Positions 26,238 through 35,751 of a DNA stretch of 64,000 nucleotides are shown piece after piece; within the stretch, counting starts at the first letter, position 1, and each line of letters starts with the position of its first letter. The translations under genes and the position numbers were made by a program. The notes beneath the pieces are model-generated. The model had not been told where the DNA came from. It saw nothing but the letters and a program-made list of their open reading frames with translations, and searched no databases. Origin of the DNA: Pirellulaceae bacterium (lineage in GTDB: Bacteria > Planctomycetota > Planctomycetia > Pirellulales > Pirellulaceae); the NCBI GenBank assembly GCA_019636375.1, contig JAHBXS010000005.1, positions 372,001 through 436,000 on the forward strand, in the 5' to 3' direction.

Positions 26238-29200
26238 TCACACAAGTTCCAAGTTGGCTTGGCCCAAATACTGCTCAAGGCGACGACAAAGCTCCGGATT
26301 AATGTCGATTTTCAACTCCGACTGGAGGCGAACATGACTGCCATCGTCGAGCCGTAATCGAACCTCCAAACGCCGCCGACCGGGATAGCCTCGCAGAATC
26401 TCGTAAACATCTTTGAGCCCCCGTTCTCCGTGACGATCTTGGTCGATTGTCAACAAAATTCCTTGCGTTATTGAATCGGCCATTTTATCGAGGGGCGTGA
26501 TCTTTTCGACGACCAAATTCGCTTCATCACCTCCCCGCTTGTCCACGGTTGCCTGAATCACGACGACGGAATCTGGAACGACAAAGTGGCCTTGTTCGGC
26601 GAACTGAGTCGGCCATTGAATGCAACGGATCGCGCCATCAACATCCTCAAGGTCGAACATCACATAGCGCGTTGGAGCCCCGGCTTCGCGAACTCGATTG
26701 ACGTTGGAATGTTTGATGGCACCGATCATCCCTCCTACCGTGACCTTTTGGCGGTCCTTGCATTCGGCGATACTCGTCGTGGTGTGTTGGCAAAACTTTT
26801 GCAACTGAGACAAGTATTGTGAAAGCGGATGGCTGGTAAGGTAGAAACCTAAAACTTCTTTTTCGGCCGCCAATTTTTCTCGTTCTTCCAGTTCGGGAAT
26901 ATCGGGCAAATGGACGGCAGCGGACTCCTGGGTTGCCTCTTCCTCGTCCTCCATACCCCCGAACAGATTCAATTGACCTGACCGACGATCTGCGTGCGCC
27001 GAAGCACCGGATTGCAAGGCCCTCTCGATAACCGCCAAAAGTTGAGCCCGCCGCGCTCCAAAGCAGTCCATAGCACCGGCCTTAATCAGCGTTTCAATCG
27101 CTGCTCGATTGCAGAGACTTGCCTCGACTCGCTCACAAAAATCGAAGATATCTTTGAAGGGCCCATTTTTTCGTCGCTCGAAAACAATCGCATCCGCAGC
27201 CGAACCACCGCACCCTTTGATGGCCGACAACGCAAAATAAATTTTTTCACCGTCAACTTGAAACACCGCCCCCGAATGATTGACACAAGGCGGGACGACC
27301 TCGATCCCCATCCGGCGACAATCTTCAATGTGTTCCACCAACGAGTCTTTGCGGGAGAAGTTACGTCCAGGAATATCCCCCGTGAGCAATGCCGCCATGA
27401 ACTCCACCGGATAGTGGGCTTTGAGATAAGCCGTTTGGTATGAGACCAAGGCATAGGCCGTCGAGTGACTCTTATTGAACCCATACCCGGCAAATTTGAG
27501 GATCATGTTCCACAGAGCCTCGGCGTCGCTCTTCTTCAGGCCCTGCGAAGTCGCCCCCGCGAGATACTGGTCAAAGTTTTGAGCGATAATTTTTTCTTTT
27601 TTCTTTGAAATCGCCTTGATGCATGTGTAGGCAGCCGCCAGTGGAATTTGTCCCAAGCGATTGAGTATCTGCATGACTTGCTCTTGGTAAACCATCACGC
27701 CATGTGTTTCCTCGGTGATGCTCTTGAGCACAGGATGGAGGTACTCGGCCGGGCGACGTCCGTTTTTTACCTCGACGTACTGCTGAACCATACCTCCTTC
27801 GAGCGGCCCCGGTCGATACAAAGCGTTCGTGGCGATAATATCCCGGAAATGGTCGGGTTTCATTTTTTGCAGCAAATCGCGAATCCCGCCACTTTCAAGC
27901 TGGAAGACCCCTTTCGTTTCTCCGCGTTGCAGCAAGGCGAATGTCTCGCGGTCATCCAGCGGAAATTTGAGTGGATCAACCTTCTCGCCTCGCGTCTGCT
28001 CGATCATCTCGACACACTTGCTGAGGATCGTCAAGTTCCGCAGACCGAGGAAATCCATTTTGAGTAAACCGGCAGCTTCCACATCCGCCATCGCCCATTG
28101 CGTAATCACATCTTCCTTGCCAGACACGCGACAAAGCGGAACGTATTCTACAAGCGGGCGATCACCAATCACGACTGCAGCGGCATGAGTCCCCACGTTG
28201 CGAGCGAGCCCCTCCAATTTCTTGGCATAGTCGATGATTTCACGGACTTCCCCATCGGCGTTGTAAAGATTCCGCAGTTCCTCGACTTCCTCCATTGCTC
28301 CCTTGATCGTCACGCCAGGTCGAGTAGGGACAAGAGCGGTGATTTGATTGACGCGTGCCAAGGGAAAATTCAGCGCACGCCCGACATCTTTGATCGCGGC
28401 TTTGGCCGCCATCGTGTTGAAGGTACCGATCTGCGCAACGTTCTCCTCGCCGTATTTATCCTTCACATAACGCATGATCTCGCCCCGCCGCTCTTGGCAA
28501 AAATCAATATCGATATCAGGCGCCTCCAAGCGGTTTTCGTCGAGAAACCGCTCGAAGAGCAACCCGTATTCAAGCGGGCAGACGTGGCTCAGATATAGGG
28601 AGTAACAAACCAACGCCCCCACGCCACTACCCCGGGCCGTGGCCGGTACATTGATCGACCGAGCGTAACGAACGAAATCCCAGCAGATCAAGAAATAATT
28701 AGCAAAACCGAGTTTGTTAATCACCCCTAACTCGCGCTCCATACGTTGAATAAGCACTTCAGCCAATTCGCCGTTTGGGCAGAATCTCTCGTTGCCTGCA
28801 TACCGTTCGCGGAGACCTAGATAACACAATTCACGAAGTCGATCTTCGGGAGTTGTCTCCGGTGGCAAGGCAAAAATCGGAAAATATCGCTTGCCAAGTT
28901 CCAAATCAATTTCGACTTGATCAGCGATTTCTTGGGATCGAGCTACCGCATCTTCGAGGCCCGGAAATTTTTCATACATCTCAGCAGGGGTGCGCAGATA
29001 ATACTGTTGCCCGTCCATTCTCATCCGCTTCACGTCGGTACGAATGTTGCCCGTGTTGATACACAGCATCACGTCTTGCGCGTCTGCGTCTTCCGGATCG
29101 ACGTAATGGCAATCGCTGGTGGCGACAAGAGGCAACCCCAAGCGGTTGGCCAAATCGACAGAAGCCTCAAGCGCGAGACGCTGCACCTCGACTCCATTGT

Positions 29201-29756
29201 TCATGATCTCGATGTAGTACCGTTCTCCAAAGACCTTTTGGAACCAATTGATCGTTTCGCTCGCGGCCGCAAGATAGGAATCTATTCCAGCAGTCTTACA
29301 AGCAAGCAGTCGCTGACTCAGTTCGCCGCTGACACAACCACTCAAGCAAACGAGTCCTTCCGAATATTGCTCCAAAATCTCTTTGTCAATTCGCGGTTTA
29401 AAGTAAAACCCCTCCAAACTCGCCGCCGATGCCAAACGCACCAAGTTCTGAAATCCCGTCCTGTTTTGAGCGAGCAACGTTAAGTGATAAGTTTGTTCGC
29501 GAGTCTCGGTACGACGGGAAAATCGACTACCCGATGTGATGTAGGCTTCGTAGCCGATGATCGGGTTGATTTCGGCTTCTTTGGCCTTACGGTAGAACTC
29601 AAGTGCCCCATGCAGGTTGCCGTGGTCAGTGATCGAAAGGGCGTTCATGCCATGCTCTTTCGCTCGTTGGATCAGCCGGTTAATGGAGCTGGCTCCGTCC
29701 AGTAGGCTGTAGTGACTATGGCAGTGCAAATGCGTAAAAGGGCGTGGTGCGTTCAT
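26238..29756 (-). CDS. dnaE: DNA polymerase III alpha subunit
   Basis: This is the replicative polymerase catalytic subunit, 1172 residues. The PHP domain opens the chain (HLHCHSHYSLLDG, SITDHGNLHG, with metal-binding His and Asp). The polymerase active site shows PDIDIDFCQERRGEIMRYV with its catalytic aspartates. The finger and thumb region holds GYGFNKSHSTAYALVSYQTA. A helix-hairpin-helix and an OB-fold segment (VTVGGMIGAIKHSNV) occupy the C-terminal quarter. Size and order match DnaE1-type enzymes. No intein or frameshift is apparent. The gene has no strong ribosome-binding site before its ATG. Confidence 0.96.
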   Translation of the reverse strand: MNAPRPFTHLHCHSHYSLLDGASSINRLIQRAKEHGMNALSITDHGNLHGALEFYRKAKEAEINPIIGYEAYITSGSRFSRRTETREQTYHLTLLAQNRTGFQNLVRLASAASLEGFYFKPRIDKEILEQYSEGLVCLSGCVSGELSQRLLACKTAGIDSYLAAASETINWFQKVFGERYYIEIMNNGVEVQRLALEASVDLANRLGLPLVATSDCHYVDPEDADAQDVMLCINTGNIRTDVKRMRMDGQQYYLRTPAEMYEKFPGLEDAVARSQEIADQVEIDLELGKRYFPIFALPPETTPEDRLRELCYLGLRERYAGNERFCPNGELAEVLIQRMERELGVINKLGFANYFLICWDFVRYARSINVPATARGSGVGALVCYSLYLSHVCPLEYGLLFERFLDENRLEAPDIDIDFCQERRGEIMRYVKDKYGEENVAQIGTFNTMAAKAAIKDVGRALNFPLARVNQITALVPTRPGVTIKGAMEEVEELRNLYNADGEVREIIDYAKKLEGLARNVGTHAAAVVIGDRPLVEYVPLCRVSGKEDVITQWAMADVEAAGLLKMDFLGLRNLTILSKCVEMIEQTRGEKVDPLKFPLDDRETFALLQRGETKGVFQLESGGIRDLLQKMKPDHFRDIIATNALYRPGPLEGGMVQQYVEVKNGRRPAEYLHPVLKSITEETHGVMVYQEQVMQILNRLGQIPLAAAYTCIKAISKKKEKIIAQNFDQYLAGATSQGLKKSDAEALWNMILKFAGYGFNKSHSTAYALVSYQTAYLKAHYPVEFMAALLTGDIPGRNFSRKDSLVEHIEDCRRMGIEVVPPCVNHSGAVFQVDGEKIYFALSAIKGCGGSAADAIVFERRKNGPFKDIFDFCERVEASLCNRAAIETLIKAGAMDCFGARRAQLLAVIERALQSGASAHADRRSGQLNLFGGMEDEEEATQESAAVHLPDIPELEEREKLAAEKEVLGFYLTSHPLSQYLSQLQKFCQHTTTSIAECKDRQKVTVGGMIGAIKHSNVNRVREAGAPTRYVMFDLEDVDGAIRCIQWPTQFAEQGHFVVPDSVVVIQATVDKRGGDEANLVVEKITPLDKMADSITQGILLTIDQDRHGERGLKDVYEILRGYPGRRRLEVRLRLDDGSHVRLQSELKIDINPELCRRLEQYLGQANLELV

Positions 29757-30078
29757 GATTGCAGTGAGTTAGAGCAAATGAAAATCGGTCCCATCTTCTG
29801 TAGGAGACACGATTGCTCCGATTTTAACGTTTAGGCGTCTCAGTTTCCAATAACCGCTTGACAACCCCTGTGTTAGTCTTCCACTTTTCGCCGCAGTTCA
29901 CGTTTTTTCTTTGCCAAACCCGTGGCCATGACCTAAAAAAACCTGTCGGAGGACATCTCCAAAGGGGCAACCGCAAATGGTTGGTCCAACCAATTGACCA
30001 TCGAGGATTGCCTTCGGAATTCGAAAAACTCCTCGGTTTCAACGTTTTTATTCGCCTGCTATACCTGACAAATTACAA
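29757..30078. other. Intergenic region upstream of dnaE
   Basis: A divergent region of 322 bases between dnaE and an acidic coiled-coil gene. An eight-base inverted repeat (AAAATCGG at 29781-29788 and CCGATTTT at 29818-29825) is the only visible structure; it could be an operator. A 72-codon minus-strand frame here is probably not a gene. Confidence 0.4.
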
Positions 30079-30870
30079 ATGCGCAATACTCGACGCCAAA
30101 GCAAGAAAACGAAAGAACCCCAGCCAGACCGAACGGTGGCCGTGGCTGAAGATTCGTCGATTCAAGCTTCGAGCGAAGAACTTCTAGCAGTGACTGCCAT
30201 TAGGGAGTTGGTGGCAGAAGCTCTTTCTGAGGACTCAGACGAGGGGCGTCTTGACTCCGAGTTGAACTCAAACGAATTTGAACCGGCCAATGACTCAGAT
30301 GTCATGACGACTCTCATCGAGCTCAATCGACTCATTTTGGATCGAATGGAACAACGGTTTTCGGACTTGGAATTTTCCATGATCGATGTCCTGAAAAAGG
30401 GGGCGGGGAAAATACCTTCCGTTGACGAAACGCCTCAACTCGAAGACGCCGAACACGAGGCCGCTCTCAAAGCATTCCACAAAAGATTCCAGTCGAACTC
30501 CGAAGAAGACTCCCCTGAGAAGCAGGCGAATTCGAAACGCACGAGTTCATTTAACAAGCCTATCAGCGAATGCTCAACTGAGGAACTGCAAGCCCTGCCC
30601 GGAGTGACGCAAGCTGACCTCGATTACATCCAACATCTCAAGGATCAATTGGAGTCGCTCTTAAGGGAAACCGAAGTCGAGCTATCGATTTCCCGAGCAA
30701 AATTAACTCAGCAGCTTGCCGACCTGGAAGAGAGAGAAGTTGATCTCAGTCGGCGAGAAAAAGAACTACTTCGCAAGTCAGAACAAAAATCAAACTCCGA
30801 CGACAGCTCCAAAGGTATGCTGTCACGGATGAAGCACTTCCTCGGCAAACGCCATAGTCCCACTGAATAA
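30079..30870 (+). CDS. Acidic coiled-coil protein, unknown function
   Basis: The 263-residue protein has no signal peptide or membrane segment. The N-terminal half is strongly acidic and serine-rich. Residues about 75-110 form a short amphipathic helix (TLIELNRLILDRMEQRF), and residues about 195-240 form a long coiled coil made of Glu, Leu, Lys and Gln. The tail is basic (MLSRMKHFLGKRHSPTE). The mixture suggests a cytoplasmic scaffold or nucleic-acid-associated protein. I do not recognise a family. It runs divergently from dnaE and converges on the phosphate acetyltransferase gene, which ends 20 bases after its stop. Confidence 0.6.
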   Translation: MRNTRRQSKKTKEPQPDRTVAVAEDSSIQASSEELLAVTAIRELVAEALSEDSDEGRLDSELNSNEFEPANDSDVMTTLIELNRLILDRMEQRFSDLEFSMIDVLKKGAGKIPSVDETPQLEDAEHEAALKAFHKRFQSNSEEDSPEKQANSKRTSSFNKPISECSTEELQALPGVTQADLDYIQHLKDQLESLLRETEVELSISRAKLTQQLADLEEREVDLSRREKELLRKSEQKSNSDDSSKGMLSRMKHFLGKRHSPTE

Positions 30871-30889
30871 ATCTGCGAAGTGTTGTCTT

Positions 30890-31855
30890 TTAGGTTCGCT
30901 CGCTCATGCAGGCGGCAATCGCTGCGACATTCACAATGTCATCGACCGAACATCCTCGTGACAAATCCATCCACGGCTTTTGTAGGCCTTGGATTATAGG
31001 CCCGTATGCAGCAGCGCCCCCGATTCGCTCGGCAATTTTGTAACCGATGTTGCCAGAATCGAGATCGGGGAAAATAAACACATTCGCCTGTCCAGCTACT
31101 GCAGACCCCGGAGCCTTTCGTTTGCCAACCTGGGGTACAAAGGCCGCATCAAATTGAAGCTCACCGTCAATTTGCAATTGCGGATTAAGTTCAAGCGCTC
31201 GCTGCTTGGCAGCGCGAACCTTTTCGACTCGCGGGTGTTCCGCGCTGCCGAAGGTCGAAAACGACAATAGCGCAACTCGCGGCTCATCCCCCGTCAGCCG
31301 ACGATGGTTTTCAGCCGAGGCTATTGCAATCTCCGCAAGCTGCACTGGATTGGGGTCGGGGACGACGGCACAGTCGGCAAACGTAACGACCGAACCGGTA
31401 GGAAGCTGCATTAAGAAAAAACTTGAAACGACTTGGCTGCCCGGAGCGGTCCCGACTCCATACAAACCGGCCCGTAAAACACTTGCCGTTGTCGCTAGGC
31501 TTCCTGCTACTCCTCCGTCCGCTCGCCCGATTTTTAGTAACAACGCCCCAAGAATCAGGCGATCCGAGGCCACTGCTTCCCGAGCGCCATCCAGCGACAG
31601 GCCCTTGTGTTGACGATTGCGATAGAGCTGCTGAGCCGCCTCCTCACAGAGTTCTCCATTGCGTTCCGATAGCACTTCGATGGCGGAGTCAAGCCCTGCG
31701 GCTCGGGTCGGACTCAAGAGAATGGGTTTCGCCAACCCTTTGCGAACCAAAACATTCGCGGCCTCTACAATTCGAGGATCGTCGGCTTCAGGCAGCAGAA
31801 TCGTGCGCTCGAGCTCGGTCGCTTTTTGATAGATCTGCTCAATGACGGAATTCAT
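30890..31855 (-). CDS. pta: Phosphate acetyltransferase
   Basis: Pta interconverts acetyl-CoA and acetyl phosphate. The chain of 321 residues from ATG 31855 (MNSVIEQIYQKATELERTIL) matches the stand-alone catalytic domain of about 330 residues rather than the long form with an N-terminal DRTGG domain. Typical segments are LLPEADDPRIVEAA, GSQVVSSFFLMQ, SFSTFGSAEHPRV, and the C-terminal GQANVFIFPDLDSGNIGYKI. A TTG further upstream at 31894 is unlikely. It follows nadE by 65 bases on the same strand. A phosphobutyryltransferase identity cannot be excluded from sequence alone. No acetate kinase gene lies in the window. Confidence 0.88.
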   Translation of the reverse strand: MNSVIEQIYQKATELERTILLPEADDPRIVEAANVLVRKGLAKPILLSPTRAAGLDSAIEVLSERNGELCEEAAQQLYRNRQHKGLSLDGAREAVASDRLILGALLLKIGRADGGVAGSLATTASVLRAGLYGVGTAPGSQVVSSFFLMQLPTGSVVTFADCAVVPDPNPVQLAEIAIASAENHRRLTGDEPRVALLSFSTFGSAEHPRVEKVRAAKQRALELNPQLQIDGELQFDAAFVPQVGKRKAPGSAVAGQANVFIFPDLDSGNIGYKIAERIGGAAAYGPIIQGLQKPWMDLSRGCSVDDIVNVAAIAACMSERT

Positions 31856-31920
31856 GGAAACGTTCTTCAGCAATTGGAATCTGGCGAATATCAATGAACA
31901 AATCAGTGCTTAACAAGTAC

Positions 31921-33924
31921 TTACCGCTTGCCGTCCTCGGTTCGTTCTTGAAAAAACTTCTCAAGTTGAGCGATTTCGAGCTCGTAGCCACCCGACAAAA
32001 TCGGAAACCGACACCAAGTCTTCGGATCAAGGTTTGCGTCATCTAAATGAAAAGACGGCGCATAGCGTTCCCGCTTCCACTGATTGCGGCACCACAGCCT
32101 GAAAAACTTGATTGTCCATTGACACAGCTCTTGACGCGAATAGGACCAGCGGTCGGCGACTAAGTGTTGATAGACTTCCAGCGGCATCAACTTGTCGCGA
32201 ATCGCGAGCCGTTCGATACGGTCGAGAACCTCGTAGGGCATTAGGTCGTCTTCGTCAGTTTGCTTGGCAGTCTGCGGTCGCAACTCAGCGGTCGGAAGTT
32301 GTTGATTGACCGACGCGAGAGCCGGAATGGGCTCCAGCCCAACTGGCCCCGTCGTTTCCATCCACCTCAACCAACGTCGCAAAAACGCCTTGTCGATTCC
32401 CGCAATTGGACTTAGCCCACCGCTTGTATCTCCGTCCATCGTAGCGTATCCGACAGCCGCCTCGCTACGATTACTTGTTGAGAGTAGCAAAGCTCCGTTG
32501 AGATTGGCCAGCATCCAGGCTCCTGGAGAACGGACGCGGGCTTGGATGTTCTGCAAGGCGATATCGTCGGTTTCCCAATCCAGTTTTCGACCAATCGCCT
32601 CACTGATTCTGTGGGTGTAGATTTCAACAAGATCATCTACTTCCCACTCATAATGCGTGGCGCCGATGGCATCAGCAACTTTCGCTGCTGCCGAACGAGT
32701 GGTTTCCGAACTGTTTCGAGTCTTTTGATAGACGGTCGTTAAGACTGCCGCCACAAACCGTCGTTGATCGCGGACGACATCTTCGGACAAACCCAATCGC
32801 TTGGCACACTGCCCTGCCCCCAGTTCGGCGACTGCCCGGCGACACATCACCCACACCAGGACGCAAACAGCGGTCGAATCAACACCGCCACTTAGCGAAA
32901 CAACAAATCCTCGCGACCGGCTTTTTCTCAAGTAATCAAACAACCCCAAACTAACGGCACGGGTAAACTCTTCGAACCTCACGTCGGAGGACTTTTCCCA
33001 CGGCTCGACCATCAATTCATTTTGTCCCAACTCGACTTCTGGCCATTGAAAAGGAACCGGCACCATGTCAGTCTCGTCACCATCGACGTCCGGTTCAAAG
33101 CTCACCGTACGGGATCGCAACATTCGGTTGCTATTGACGTCAACCGTAGCGCTGATCACAGCATGATTATCGAAAGATAGTCGCGGCCCTCGCGCGAAGA
33201 GGGCTCCGGAGGAAGCGATCATCACATCGCCATCGTAAATTGCTCGCCCCGCTTCGTTCCCGACCAAATTGGTGTAGACGTAGGTCACGTTGAACGCTCG
33301 GCTCCCTTCAAGCACAAACCGCTCGCGTACGGCATGTTTTTCAAACGCAAAATGACTGGCACTCGGATTGAGAATGATATCAACACCCCGCGAAGCGAGA
33401 CTCCCTCCTGGGCGCGTCCCCACCCAAGCGTCTTCGCAAATCTCGAAGCCGACTTTAATTCCGCCAATGTCGAAGAAAATGTCGCCGATCGGAAACGTCT
33501 GCCCACCGATATCGACACGACCATGAATGCCGCGTGGCCACGGCTTGAACCACCGCGGTTCGTAGTGAATCCCGTCCCCCGGCAAATGCTGTTTGGCCAC
33601 CGCGCCAACGATTTTCCGATCGACGATCAAACATGCCGTATTGAACAAACCACCGGCATACATCAGGGGCATCCCCACCGAGACGATCAAGCCGCTGGTG
33701 GCAGGAAGCAGTCGTTGCAGCATCGCTACCGCCGTCTGCTGGACTCCAGGGGAATGGAAGGCGTCTTCGCACCCATAGCCGGTGAGGACCAGTTCCGGCA
33801 AACACAACACGGACGACTTGGCATCTCGCGCTTGATCAATGGCCGCGCGGACATTGCGGTAGTTCCCTTCCCAATCCAAGGGCGTTTGATTTAAAACAGC
33901 CGCAGCAACGCGGATCAACTTCAT
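31921..33924 (-). CDS. nadE: Glutamine-dependent NAD+ synthetase
   Basis: The enzyme amidates deamido-NAD+ to NAD+ using ammonia channelled from glutamine. The 667-residue chain has an N-terminal nitrilase-like glutaminase domain with the Glu-Lys-Cys triad: Glu44 in CLPELVLTGYG, Lys111 in AVAKQHLPGDG and Cys163 in FEICEDAW. The C-terminal synthetase domain has the pyrophosphate loop SGGVDS at 345-350 and ends with the long helical tail typical of this form. The start MKLIRVAAAVLNQTPLDW is natural. It lies upstream of pta on the minus strand; a shared transcript is possible. Confidence 0.95.
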   Translation of the reverse strand: MKLIRVAAAVLNQTPLDWEGNYRNVRAAIDQARDAKSSVLCLPELVLTGYGCEDAFHSPGVQQTAVAMLQRLLPATSGLIVSVGMPLMYAGGLFNTACLIVDRKIVGAVAKQHLPGDGIHYEPRWFKPWPRGIHGRVDIGGQTFPIGDIFFDIGGIKVGFEICEDAWVGTRPGGSLASRGVDIILNPSASHFAFEKHAVRERFVLEGSRAFNVTYVYTNLVGNEAGRAIYDGDVMIASSGALFARGPRLSFDNHAVISATVDVNSNRMLRSRTVSFEPDVDGDETDMVPVPFQWPEVELGQNELMVEPWEKSSDVRFEEFTRAVSLGLFDYLRKSRSRGFVVSLSGGVDSTAVCVLVWVMCRRAVAELGAGQCAKRLGLSEDVVRDQRRFVAAVLTTVYQKTRNSSETTRSAAAKVADAIGATHYEWEVDDLVEIYTHRISEAIGRKLDWETDDIALQNIQARVRSPGAWMLANLNGALLLSTSNRSEAAVGYATMDGDTSGGLSPIAGIDKAFLRRWLRWMETTGPVGLEPIPALASVNQQLPTAELRPQTAKQTDEDDLMPYEVLDRIERLAIRDKLMPLEVYQHLVADRWSYSRQELCQWTIKFFRLWCRNQWKRERYAPSFHLDDANLDPKTWCRFPILSGGYELEIAQLEKFFQERTEDGKR

Positions 33925-34141
33925 CGCCGGTTAACTCCCCGAAAAACTCGAAAAATCGATGCTTCTTTTAGGTTAGTCCTTTTGTGTTTTGAAGTCTAGT
34001 AACCAGGAAACTCAGACACCGAGAGAGCTTTGCAGTTCATTTCTATTAAAGACTGGTTGCGTAGACTTTTGGTCGATAGGGACTATACGGTAGGATAATG
34101 ATGATCTACCACAACACCGATTCAGTTTTAATGATAGCCTC

Positions 34142-35710
34142 ATGATCCCGAGACATTTCAAAACGTTCGCATTTGGAAGCTTCTCAGCCTTGGTATTCTT
34201 TGTGCCAATGATACTCGGCCTAAACGAGGCAGTCCCTCGAGCTTCCTGCTGCAACGCGAGCCGATATTTCCAACAATCGCCCGAGACCACTGAGCAAAAT
34301 CAGAAACCTGACGGAACTACAAAGGGAATTATCGATTTTGAGCGACCGGCAGATGCGATTCAATTAGTCGGTGATTCCGGTTCCGTGATGGTTCCAGAAT
34401 CGAGCGCGAAATGCGAATGGACGTTTCAAGACGGAGTTTTAACGGCCTCGCCGCACTGGGATAGTGTCGTCTCTCCCGACGCCTACCAAGACTTTCGTCT
34501 GCACCTTGAATTCAAACTCAACGATCCTGGAGAAGTGCCTCGAGAGCGAAGTGGCAATTCAGGAGTTTACCTCCAGCAACGTTACGAACTGCAGATCTTG
34601 AATTCTCACGGAATATCTGTCGAAGACTTCGGCACTGACGACTGCGCGAGTATTTATGGAATCAAGAAGCCGGACCAATTCGTCTGCAAACTGCCCGGCG
34701 AGTGGCAGACGTTTGACATCGCGTTTCGAGCGGCTCGTTTTGAAGGTTCTCAGAAAACCGAGAACGCGCGAGTCACGGTGTTTCACAACGGTGAGTTGAT
34801 CCACGATGACTTTGAATTGCCTAGAAAAACCGGTGCAGGGAAACCGGAAGAAAACTCGCTCCGTCCGATTAAGCTCCAGGGTCATCACAACCAAGTACAA
34901 TTCCGCAACATTTGGGTTCAAAAGCTAAACCTCGGCACTGCCCCTTCCAGCACTTCAATCCCAAGCATTACGGTCAGCTACAAAACCTTACCGATGCCCG
35001 GCGAAGTTTTCAAACTAAATGGTTCTGACGCATTCGTGCTCATGCCCAAGGCTCTCGGAGACTCATCGACTAAAATTCCCTGGGTTTGGTACGCCCCTAC
35101 ATTGCAACCTTTTCCGGCTCAAGAAGAAATCTGGATGTTCGAGCGATTTCTCGCGGCAGGAATCGCTGTTGCAGGAATTGATGTTGGCGAATCTTACGGT
35201 AGCCCGAGCGGGCGAGAAAAGTTCGATGAGTTTTACCATTATTTGGCGACCTCTCGAAAGTTTGCATCGAAACCAGCCTTGTTGGCCAGAAGTCGCGGGG
35301 GGCTGATGCACTACAGTTGGGCGGCCGCAAATCCGGAGTTAGTTTCATGCATCGCGGGAATTTATCCCGTTTGCAATCTGGCAAGTTACCCAGGAATCAA
35401 CCGGGCTTGCGAGGCTTACGGCCTGAACGCCGAACAACTTCAGGCCGACCTAGCGAAGTTTAATCCTATCGATCGCCTCGAAACCATTGCTGCTGCGAAG
35501 GTTCCCATCTTTCATATTCACGGAGATCAAGACGAGGTTGTGCCACTCGACGCCAATTCTTTATTGGTTGCCAATCGCTATCGAGCATTCATGGGCGAAA
35601 TCGAGTTGGAAATTGTCGAAGGGCAGGGGCACAACATGTGGGACGGTTGGTTTCAGTCGGAACGTCTCGTCGAGTTTATTCTTGAAAACACCAGCAACTC
35701 GGTACGCTGA
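34142..35710 (+). CDS. Secreted DUF1080-alpha/beta hydrolase fusion
   Basis: The 522-residue protein has an N-terminal hydrophobic segment (residues about 10-28) that could be a signal peptide. Residues about 70-265 match a DUF1080-type (3-keto-disaccharide hydrolase) jelly-roll, with SGNSGVYLQQRYELQILNS and GEWQTFDIAFRAARF being characteristic. Residues about 280-515 form an alpha/beta hydrolase with nucleophile Ser384 in ARSRGG, Asp464 in HGDQDEVVP and His497 in GQGHNMW. The two domains suggest an exported carbohydrate-esterase-like enzyme. The single chain is continuous with no stop, so this is a true fusion. The gene converges on trpB, with a 41-base gap. Confidence 0.8.
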   Translation: MIPRHFKTFAFGSFSALVFFVPMILGLNEAVPRASCCNASRYFQQSPETTEQNQKPDGTTKGIIDFERPADAIQLVGDSGSVMVPESSAKCEWTFQDGVLTASPHWDSVVSPDAYQDFRLHLEFKLNDPGEVPRERSGNSGVYLQQRYELQILNSHGISVEDFGTDDCASIYGIKKPDQFVCKLPGEWQTFDIAFRAARFEGSQKTENARVTVFHNGELIHDDFELPRKTGAGKPEENSLRPIKLQGHHNQVQFRNIWVQKLNLGTAPSSTSIPSITVSYKTLPMPGEVFKLNGSDAFVLMPKALGDSSTKIPWVWYAPTLQPFPAQEEIWMFERFLAAGIAVAGIDVGESYGSPSGREKFDEFYHYLATSRKFASKPALLARSRGGLMHYSWAAANPELVSCIAGIYPVCNLASYPGINRACEAYGLNAEQLQADLAKFNPIDRLETIAAAKVPIFHIHGDQDEVVPLDANSLLVANRYRAFMGEIELEIVEGQGHNMWDGWFQSERLVEFILENTSNSVR

Positions 35711-35751
35711 TACGTTCGTCCATATTGCCGCAAAAAATCTGATGAATTTAC

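Noticed and set aside
29824..30042. 72-codon minus-strand frame between dnaE and the coiled-coil gene
   Set aside because: No ribosome-binding site, no similarity, ends in the divergent control region.
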